From NCBI GenBank assembly GCA_014381745.1, contig JACNLA010000034.1, positions 30,645 to 68,254 on the forward strand: a DNA stretch of 37,610 nucleotides. The letters run 5' to 3'. The position numbers and the translations under genes were made by a program. Numbering within the stretch: position 1 is the first letter of the stretch; each line of letters starts with the position of its first letter. Below the pieces are notes generated by a model. It was not told the DNA's origin. It searched no databases and worked only from the letters and a program-made list of their open reading frames with translations. This DNA comes from Actinomycetota bacterium. GTDB lineage: Bacteria > Actinomycetota > Acidimicrobiia > Acidimicrobiales > MedAcidi-G1. This document shows positions 32,025 through 37,610 of the stretch, piece after piece.

Positions 32025-34448
32025 TCAGTACCGGTTGGCGAACCTGACCGTCTGGAGGCGTTCCAGGCTGGACAGGTCGTTGGACTGGATCTGGCCCCAA
32101 CTGTAGGACCAGAGGTCGTCGCCGGCGATCAGCGTGCGTTCGATCTGTGGCATCCAGCCCCAGTTGTTCGGGAAGCAGGCACCGACGGTGGCCCCCTCTG
32201 GAACGTCGATGGCGTCGATGCCGAACTCCGTGCCGTACTCGTCAACCCCGTCGGCATCCAGGAACTCGCACATGTAGCCGTCGACCCATGGGTACAGGTC
32301 CTTGTCGGGGTCGGTGTCGTCGGCGACGCAGAGCATGATCGTTATGTCCTCGGGGATGAAGAGGGCCAACTCGGCTTCACCGCCCTCCAGATAGGCGTCG
32401 CCGCCGAGCAGGTTGGCGTCGATCGTCGGACAGGGGAACTCGGTTGCCTTTCCGGGGTCGGGCTTGTGGTCGACCCGGCCCAGTTCGGTGATGGCTCCGC
32501 TGGTGATCTCGAGGACCACGGCGGCGTTGGTGTTGCTTTGCCAGTCGTTGAACGGCATCACGGCAAGGTTCTCTGGTGCCCACCACAGAAATGCCCGGTG
32601 GTCCCATTCCACCGAGGTGCTTCCGCCGCCGCCCTCCCATGAGTCCAGTGCGGTTGGCGCCGACAGGTCCGACACGTCAAAGAGGGTTGCCTTGGCTCCG
32701 GTTGTTCGGCCTTCGTCGGTGGCGTCCTGGCCAATGCCCAGGATGAGGCCGTCGCCCACTGGGTGCAGGTAGCCGCTGTAGCCGGCGATCTTGAGCTCAC
32801 CCTTCACAACTGGTGCGGTCGGGTCTGTGAGGTCCAGCGTGTAGAACGGGTCGGTCTGGCGGAACGTCACCACGTATCCGGTGTCGCCGATGAAGCGCAC
32901 GGCGAAGATGCGCTCACCCTGGCCCATGTCGCCGACCTGGCCCACCTGGAGCAGCTCGCCCTCGCTGCGGGTCAGGACGGTAACCATCGATTCGCTGTCG
33001 TCGTTGAACCACCATGGGCTGCCCTGGGTGCTGGCAACCCTCAGGTGGCCTTCGTATTCGGACATGGAGAACTGGTTCAGGAGGTGTCCCGGGATGGTTC
33101 CCGATGCCCGGTATGCGGTGGTTGTCGGGTCGGTCACGTCGAACTGGTGGATGGAGGTTGCGTAGTCTTGGTCGTCTTCGTTCCATGGGCCCTCGTCTGA
33201 GTCCACGTAGCGGTTGGTGGCGACGTAGAGGTTCTCGTTGCCGGCGTAGATGGTCTGGCCGTCGGCCAGCACGGCCATGCTGTTGGGGGTTCCCAGCGGT
33301 GCGTCGAGGTCCACTGTCAGGACGGTGAGGGTGGAAAAGCCCGAGAACTCGACCGGGTGGGCGACGTTGCGGCAGTTCACCAGCATTCCGTCGTTGACGG
33401 TGCCGTCGGCGGCCTCGTGGACGTAGCGGGGCATCCAGTCACCAATGGTGGTCTGGGCTACGGCCTCCCGGTTGGCTTGTTCGGCACGGTCCTCACCGGC
33501 GGCGCTGGCCGGGTAGACGAACGGAAGGTCGTCGGGGGATGAGGTGGTCACGATTCGTGCTGCGCCGTTGACCACGCGGGCGCTCAGGTAGCGGCCCCCG
33601 AGGGTGAGCGTGTTGGCGACCGTCAGGTCTGCGGGGTCGCTCAGGTCCACCTCGATGATGCTCGTGAGTTGGCGCCACTGGCCCGGGTTGACCAGCCTGC
33701 TGAGGGGGCTGGCGGCGGCGTCGCCCCCGTCGGGACCGTAGAGGTCGTAGGGCGGGTCGGTGTTGACCATGACCAGCACTCGGTCGCCGGCGAGGAGCAG
33801 GTCGCTTCCCCAGTGGTTGTCCAGGGTCAGCGTGTCGGTGAGAACGGCCTCGGGGCCTGAGATGTCGATGTTGTGCAACTCGTTGCCCTGGATGACGATG
33901 ATCCGACTGCCGTCGGTCTTGATGAGGTCCGGTTCGTCTATGCCCAGTTCCTGGACGTTTGTGCCGGAGAAGTCGGCGCCCTGGATCATTGCCATCTCGG
34001 CTGACTCGTCCATGTCCATGCCGAAGGCTGCGTCGTTTACGGCCATTGCCGGAGCTGCCATGGCCATGCCTTCGTCACGGGCGAACATGACCGGCCCGCC
34101 GAAGTAACCACCGCCCTGGCCCAGGCCGTAGGGGCCGACGCGCTCGATGGCCTCGGCCCTGAGGTGCACGAGCAGGTCCTGGCATGCGGTGAACGGGATC
34201 AGGCCGCTGGTCAGCTCGACGTCGCTGATGTTGATTGTTGGGAGGGTCGTGGTTGTCGTCGGGGGGAGCGTGGTGGGTGGTGCCGTAGTGGTGGTGGTTG
34301 CGGGCGCGTCGACAGCGGTGGTGGTGACGCCAGTGAGTTGAATCGGCCCGGCCGTGTCGGCTGAGCCACATGCAGCGGCGAGGAACGTGAGTGCTATGAG
34401 CAGGGCGGTGGTGCGACGTGGGCTGAAGGGGTTCATCGGCGACAGCAT
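32025..34448 (-). CDS. secreted beta-propeller lipoprotein (C-terminal propeller domain family)
   Basis: An 807-residue exported lipoprotein. The signal peptide ends at the lipobox LAAAC (Cys27). A low-complexity threonine/proline linker (about 43-70, TTTTTAPPTTLPP) follows and probably spans the cell wall. From about 160 on, repeated strand motifs such as GIDEPDLIKTDGSRIIVIQG, IIEVDLSDPADLTVANTLTL and FDVTDPTTTAYRASG mark the beta-propeller domain family known from archaeal and bacterial surface proteins. A Met/Ala-rich segment (about 120-150, MAMAAPAMAV) precedes it. ATG 34448 is used; an ATG four codons later is equally possible. The 3' end converges on the persulfide gene with a 25-base gap. 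Function unknown. Confidence 0.88.
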   Translation of the reverse strand: MLSPMNPFSPRRTTALLIALTFLAAACGSADTAGPIQLTGVTTTAVDAPATTTTTAPPTTLPPTTTTTLPTINISDVELTSGLIPFTACQDLLVHLRAEAIERVGPYGLGQGGGYFGGPVMFARDEGMAMAAPAMAVNDAAFGMDMDESAEMAMIQGADFSGTNVQELGIDEPDLIKTDGSRIIVIQGNELHNIDISGPEAVLTDTLTLDNHWGSDLLLAGDRVLVMVNTDPPYDLYGPDGGDAAASPLSRLVNPGQWRQLTSIIEVDLSDPADLTVANTLTLGGRYLSARVVNGAARIVTTSSPDDLPFVYPASAAGEDRAEQANREAVAQTTIGDWMPRYVHEAADGTVNDGMLVNCRNVAHPVEFSGFSTLTVLTVDLDAPLGTPNSMAVLADGQTIYAGNENLYVATNRYVDSDEGPWNEDDQDYATSIHQFDVTDPTTTAYRASGTIPGHLLNQFSMSEYEGHLRVASTQGSPWWFNDDSESMVTVLTRSEGELLQVGQVGDMGQGERIFAVRFIGDTGYVVTFRQTDPFYTLDLTDPTAPVVKGELKIAGYSGYLHPVGDGLILGIGQDATDEGRTTGAKATLFDVSDLSAPTALDSWEGGGGSTSVEWDHRAFLWWAPENLAVMPFNDWQSNTNAAVVLEITSGAITELGRVDHKPDPGKATEFPCPTIDANLLGGDAYLEGGEAELALFIPEDITIMLCVADDTDPDKDLYPWVDGYMCEFLDADGVDEYGTEFGIDAIDVPEGATVGACFPNNWGWMPQIERTLIAGDDLWSYSWGQIQSNDLSSLERLQTVRFANRY

Positions 34449-34506
34449 GCCATCAGCGGGGGCCTCAGCCGCGGCGCCCGCCAGGATTGTCTCGGATGGT
34501 GACAGG

Positions 34507-35100
34507 TCAGGACGTGGTGGGCATCCAGGCGGAGCGGTCCGCCTCGTAGCCGGCGATGGCGGCCTCGTGGCGAAGCGAGATCCCGATGTCGTCGAGGCCC
34601 ATCAGGAAACGTTCCTGGGTGGCGGCGTCCAGCGGGAAGCCACACGTGATGCCTGCATCCGGGGCATCCAGGGTGAGGTTCGCCACGTCGATGGTCACGA
34701 CCAGTTCCGGGTCGGCTTCGATGGCTGTCAGCAGCGCCTCGCCGACCTGGGCCGGTACCTGTACGGGAACCAGACCGTTCTTCGTGCAGTTGTTGCGGAA
34801 GATGTCGGCGAAGCGTGGCGACACCACGGCACCGAACCCGTACTGCTGGATGGCCCAGACAGCGTGTTCGCGTGATGAGCCGGTGCCGAAGTTGGGGCCC
34901 GCCACCAGGACCACGGCGCCCTCAAACCGGTCGTCGTTGAGGACGAAGTCGCGGTTGTCGCGCCATTCCGAGAAGAGACCCTTGTCGAACCCGGTGCGCT
35001 CCACCCGCTTCAACCAGTCGCTGGGGATGATCTGGTCCGTGTCGACGTCGGCCCGCCGAAGCGGAACGGCGGTGCCTGAGACGATCTCGACTGGTTCCAT
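34507..35100 (-). CDS. leuD: 3-isopropylmalate dehydratase small subunit
   Basis: A 197-residue LeuD, aconitase swivel domain. ADVDTDQIIPSDWLK (17-31), GPNFGTGSSREHAVWA (67-82) and PRFADIFRNNCTKNGLVPV are the family motifs. It forms the isomerase with LeuC. ATG 35100 lies nine bases after the leuC stop with GAGGAG just before it. Confidence 0.96.
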   Translation of the reverse strand: MEPVEIVSGTAVPLRRADVDTDQIIPSDWLKRVERTGFDKGLFSEWRDNRDFVLNDDRFEGAVVLVAGPNFGTGSSREHAVWAIQQYGFGAVVSPRFADIFRNNCTKNGLVPVQVPAQVGEALLTAIEADPELVVTIDVANLTLDAPDAGITCGFPLDAATQERFLMGLDDIGISLRHEAAIAGYEADRSAWMPTTS

Positions 35101-35109
35101 GTCTTCTCC

Positions 35110-36513
35110 TCAGTCCAGGTCGGCCGGCGAGGCGAACCGTCCGACGATTGCGGTTGCGGCGGCAACGGCCGGCGACACCAGATGGGTGCGTCCGCCGCGG
35201 CCTTGACGGCCTTCGAAGTTGCGGTTGCTGGTGCTGGCGCAGCGCTCGCCTGCTGTCAACTTGTCGGGGTTCATTGCCAGGCACATCGAACATCCCGGCT
35301 CACGCCAGTCGAATCCGGCCGCCCGCAGGATGGTTGGAATGCCCTCGGCCTCGGCCTGGGCCTTGACGGCACCTGAACCCGGGACTACCAGGGTGCGGAC
35401 CCCGTCTTTCACCTGGCGGCCTTCGGCCACGGCTGCAACCTCACGCATGTCCTCGATGCGACCGTTGGTGCACGACCCGATGAACACTGTGTCCACTGAA
35501 ACGTCCTTCATGGGCGTACCTGCTGTCAGCCCCATGTAGTCGAGGGCCCTGGTGGCCGACTCGGCGTCACCTGCATCGGCCATCGCCGCCGGGTCCGGAA
35601 CCGAACCGTCCAGGCGCACCACCTGCCCCGGGTTCGTACCCCAGGAGACGTGGGGGACGATGTCGGCGCCGTCCAACACGATCTCTTTGTCAAACACTGC
35701 GTCATCGTCGGTGGCCAGCGACGACCAGTCAGCCACGGCAGCCTCCCAGTCGGAACCTGCTGGTGCATGGCTCCGGCCGGCCAGGTACTCGAACGTGGTT
35801 TCGTCGGGGGCGATCATGCCTGCCCGTGCGCCCGCTTCGATCGACATGTTGCAGACGGTCATGCGCCCCTCCATGGAGAGGTTGCGGATCACGTCGCCCC
35901 GGTACTCGATCACCGAGCCGATGCCGCCACCGGTTCCCAGGCGACCCACGATTGCCAGGATGACGTCCTTGGCGGTTGCACCCTCGGGCAGCTCCCCATT
36001 CACGGTCACGGCCAGTGTCCCCGGCTGCTGCTGTGGGAGTGTCTGGGTGGCCAGCACGTGTTCGACCTCGCTGGTGCCGATGCCGAACGCCAGCGCACCG
36101 AACGCTCCGTGGGTGCTGGTGTGGCTGTCGCCGCACACCACCGTCATGCCCGGCAGGGTCAACCCCATCTCGGGCCCGATGACGTGCACGATGCCCTGCC
36201 CCGGGTCGCCCATCCCGTAGAGGGGGACACCGAACTCGGCGCAGTTGGTCCGCAGGGTCTCGACCTGAAGCCTGCTGACAGGGTCGGCGATCGGCTGGTC
36301 GACGTCGGCGGTGGGGACGTTGTGGTCCTCGGTGGCGACGGTCAGGTCGGCACGGTGCACGCCCCTGCCGGCTGCTCTCAAGCCGTCGAACGCCTGCGGT
36401 GAGGTGACCTCGTGGACTAGGTGGAGGTCTATGAACAACAGGTCGGGTTCGCCCTCGGACGCGTGCACCACGTGGCGGTCCCATACCTTCTGGCTGAGGG
36501 TCTTTCCCGACAT
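35110..36513 (-). CDS. leuC: 3-isopropylmalate dehydratase large subunit
   Basis: A 467-residue LeuC, isomerising 2- to 3-isopropylmalate with a [4Fe-4S] cluster. Cluster ligands are Cys348 in GSCTNGR and Cys408/Cys411 in [36 protein letters not shown] in the first third is diagnostic. GGGAG and AGGA lie before ATG 36513. leuC and leuD form a two-gene operon whose upstream region is the repeat-rich gap to the right. Confidence 0.96.
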   Translation of the reverse strand: MSGKTLSQKVWDRHVVHASEGEPDLLFIDLHLVHEVTSPQAFDGLRAAGRGVHRADLTVATEDHNVPTADVDQPIADPVSRLQVETLRTNCAEFGVPLYGMGDPGQGIVHVIGPEMGLTLPGMTVVCGDSHTSTHGAFGALAFGIGTSEVEHVLATQTLPQQQPGTLAVTVNGELPEGATAKDVILAIVGRLGTGGGIGSVIEYRGDVIRNLSMEGRMTVCNMSIEAGARAGMIAPDETTFEYLAGRSHAPAGSDWEAAVADWSSLATDDDAVFDKEIVLDGADIVPHVSWGTNPGQVVRLDGSVPDPAAMADAGDAESATRALDYMGLTAGTPMKDVSVDTVFIGSCTNGRIEDMREVAAVAEGRQVKDGVRTLVVPGSGAVKAQAEAEGIPTILRAAGFDWREPGCSMCLAMNPDKLTAGERCASTSNRNFEGRQGRGGRTHLVSPAVAAATAIVGRFASPADLD

Positions 36514-36641
36514 TCCTGCTCTCCCGTTGCTGTTAGCCCGTCAGGCTACGGGGGTCGCCGCCATCCTCCAGCACCGGTTCCCGGGTCTGACCTCTTCCCC
36601 GGTCGTCTGCTCGTGGTCTTGCCTCCCACCGTGGTGGGCCA

Positions 36642-36693
36642 TCGCCGGGCTCCGCTCGCTCGCAAAATGCGCTCGCTCGTCGAAACCCGACAC
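36642..36693. repeat. 52-bp inverted repeat, left copy
   Basis: Exact reverse complement of 37091-37142. It contains two direct GCTCGCTCG repeats around AAAAT. Sequence flanking it toward 36600 is also weakly similar, in inverted orientation, to sequence right of 37142, so the original inverted duplication was probably longer. Confidence 0.85.
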
Positions 36694-36937
36694 TGGCCTA
36701 CCCGAACAGGTTTCCCGACCGTCGCAGCGGCGGGGCCTCCTCTTGAATCCGGAACCGATGCCGCTGCAGACTCCCGTTGTCGCCTGTCGGTCCCTTTGCC
36801 ACTGCCACCAACTTTTCCGACGCCCCTCCGTCGGCGACTTCTTCCCCGGTGGCCTGGCAATCGGGCGAATCCCGCCTGTTGGCGGCGACGCAGCGGGGGG
36901 GCTGGCACCGAGGCTTGTTCAGGCTGTGAAAGTCGCT

Positions 36938-37021
36938 GCGCCCCACCCTCGACAGTCCGGCTCTCACCCGGAAACCCCCAGCTGCAAGCGAGGCCGACTG
37001 CCTGACCTTCTGGCTGTCTGC
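36938..37021 (+). repeat. 84-bp direct repeat, copy 1
   Basis: Identical base for base to 37270-37353, offset 332. It begins GCGCCCCACCCTCGACAGTC and ends CTTCTGGCTGTCTGC. Sequence on both sides diverges at once. Confidence 0.9.
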
Positions 37022-37090
37022 CAGTTGGTTGGGAGCAGGTGGGGTGTCTCGCTGTCGGGTTCCCTGCTCATGACTGGCTCGGAGAGGGCG

Positions 37091-37142
37091 GTGTCGGGTT
37101 TCGACGAGCGAGCGCATTTTGCGAGCGAGCGGAGCCCGGCGA
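37091..37142. repeat. 52-bp inverted repeat, right copy
   Basis: Exact reverse complement of 36642-36693, about 400 bases apart. A diverged relative that shares GGTGTCGGGT and the following GGAGCC-GGCG pattern is seen at about 37413-37470. Confidence 0.85.
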
Positions 37143-37161
37143 CGCCCACAACCGTGGAAGG

Positions 37162-37257
37162 TCAGGAGACGGGGAAGAAGGAAAACTGGGCAACTCTTGC
37201 TCGATCGACAAGGTCCTGAAAGCCGTCCTTGTCGAGAGCACCAAGGTGGCCGAGCAC
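37162..37257 (-). pseudogene. truncated duplicate of the C-terminus of the thioredoxin-like gene
   Basis: On the minus strand bases 37257 to 37189 encode VLGHLGALDKDGFQDLVDRA, nearly the same as the end of the gene at 37501-37610 (VLGHLGALDKEGFQDLMDRA). The 47 bases 37211-37257 match 37526-37572 with three changes. The original stop TAG is CAG here, so the frame runs on to TGA at 37162-37164. Similarity stops abruptly at 37258, right next to the 84-bp repeat. There is no room for the catalytic domain, so this is a fragment. Confidence 0.8.
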
Positions 37258-37269
37258 ACCCCACCCCCG

Positions 37270-37353
37270 GCGCCCCACCCTCGACAGTCCGGCTCTCACC
37301 CGGAAACCCCCAGCTGCAAGCGAGGCCGACTGCCTGACCTTCTGGCTGTCTGC
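37270..37353 (+). repeat. 84-bp direct repeat, copy 2
   Basis: Identical to 36938-37021. Both copies are followed, after a 60-70 base spacer, by GTGTCGGG and then thioredoxin-like gene-end sequence, so they head two tandem units of about 315-332 bases. Confidence 0.9.
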
Positions 37354-37500
37354 TCGTTGAGGTGCGGATGGTTCGCTGCCTGCATTGCTGGGTGCCTGCG
37401 TTGGAGCGTGAGCGGTGTCGGGTCGGGATTCGGCGGAGCCTGCGCAGCCGAACCCGGCCCGGCGGCGCAGCTGTTGGAACGGAGTGGGGAAGAGGGAAGA

Positions 37501-37610
37501 CTAGGCAGCCCGCGCCCGGTCCATCAGGTCCTGGAAGCCTTCCTTGTCGAGGGCACCAAGGTGGCCGAGCACCCTCCCGTTGGCTGTTACGACGATGGCA
37601 GCCGGCTGTC
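37501..37610 (-). CDS. thioredoxin-like protein, C-terminal end (partial)
   Basis: The gene enters from the right edge on the minus strand and stops at TAG 37501-37503. The visible 35 or so residues begin QPAAIVVTANGRVLGHLGAL and end FQDLMDRARAA. A cis-proline-like P-A-A-I-V-V strand, a glycine-rich turn and a final amphipathic helix are the end of a thioredoxin fold. The active-site CxxC, if present, lies outside the window. Confidence 0.6.
   Translation of the reverse strand, partial: QPAAIVVTANGRVLGHLGALDKEGFQDLMDRARAA

Larger units (their letters stand above)
36514..37500. other. gene-free repeat nest between leuC and a thioredoxin-like gene
   Basis: Nearly 1 kb without a convincing gene. 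It contains an 84-bp perfect direct repeat, a 52-bp perfect inverted repeat and a truncated copy of the thioredoxin-like gene end, each listed separately. The part 36700-36937 is unique sequence in which I recognise nothing; open frames here are arginine/proline-rich and look non-coding. The leuC promoter must lie at its left edge; a small stem CCCGT/ACGGG (minus strand, about 36530-36555) is visible there. Confidence 0.75.

Noticed and set aside
36648-36690. CRISPR-like repeats in the right-hand nest
   Set aside because: Only two copies in opposite orientation, far apart and without regular spacers.
36698-37264. 188-codon minus-strand frame across the repeat nest
   Set aside because: It runs through the 52-bp and 84-bp repeats and the gene-end copy in the wrong frame, and resembles no protein I know.

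Overview
The window is about 37.6 kb of high-GC bacterial chromosome. A WhiB iron-sulfur regulator (a family largely confined to Actinobacteria and their phages), repeated TANNNT boxes placed just before SD-less start codons, a leucine leader peptide before leuA and a lipid/CoA-centred gene set point to an actinobacterium. Inside that phylum, an uncultured aquatic Acidimicrobiia-like lineage fits best, but that is inference. No rRNA, tRNA, CRISPR array or intact transposon is visible.

Layout. 1-331 holds a cluster of palindrome-bearing intergenic repeats. 332-4394 carries a thiolase (-), a peroxiredoxin whose catalytic codon is an in-frame TGA (probable selenoprotein, +), and two genes that look like mesaconyl-CoA C1-C4 CoA transferase (mct, +) and mesaconyl-C4-CoA hydratase (meh, -), both enzymes of the glyoxylate-assimilating half of the 3-hydroxypropionate bicycle. 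4612-12704 is mixed housekeeping: WhiB, NAD(P)-glutamate dehydrogenase, a CtpE-like P-type ATPase, a Nudix hydrolase, an SDR, a cytochrome P450 and an MBL hydrolase. 12785-16699 (-) is a tightly overlapping assimilatory sulfate operon: cysH (APS reductase type), siroheme synthase pieces and a siroheme sulfite/nitrite reductase. 16845-20509 (+) holds small proteins, a hotdog thioesterase, a low-molecular-weight phosphatase, AzlC/AzlD, a HlyIII/PAQR membrane protein and a lipoprotein. 20574-26515 (+) has an aspartate-type aminotransferase, a CHASE-PAS histidine kinase interrupted by a TAG codon, its single-domain response regulator and an S9 peptidase. 26595-31999 (+) has serA, a leucine attenuator, leuA, and a rhodanese/MBL-rhodanese pair for sulfane sulfur. 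32025-36513 (-) has a beta-propeller lipoprotein and leuD/leuC. 36514-37500 is a gene-free repeat nest that includes a truncated copy of the end of the thioredoxin-like gene entering at the right edge.

How it fits together. Sulfur is a recurrent theme: APS reduction, siroheme-dependent reduction, and rhodanese/persulfide handling. Amino-acid synthesis forms a second theme: serA, leuA, leuCD, aminotransferase, GDH and the AzlCD exporter. CoA-thioester and sterol/lipid chemistry (thiolase, mct, meh, thioesterase, SDR, P450) forms a third.

The strongest novel-looking signals are the TGA exactly at the peroxidatic position of an otherwise cysteine-free peroxiredoxin with a SECIS-like hairpin directly behind it, the mct-meh pair in an actinobacterial setting, the leucine attenuator with a duplicated 9-mer, and the two repeat nests at the window ends.
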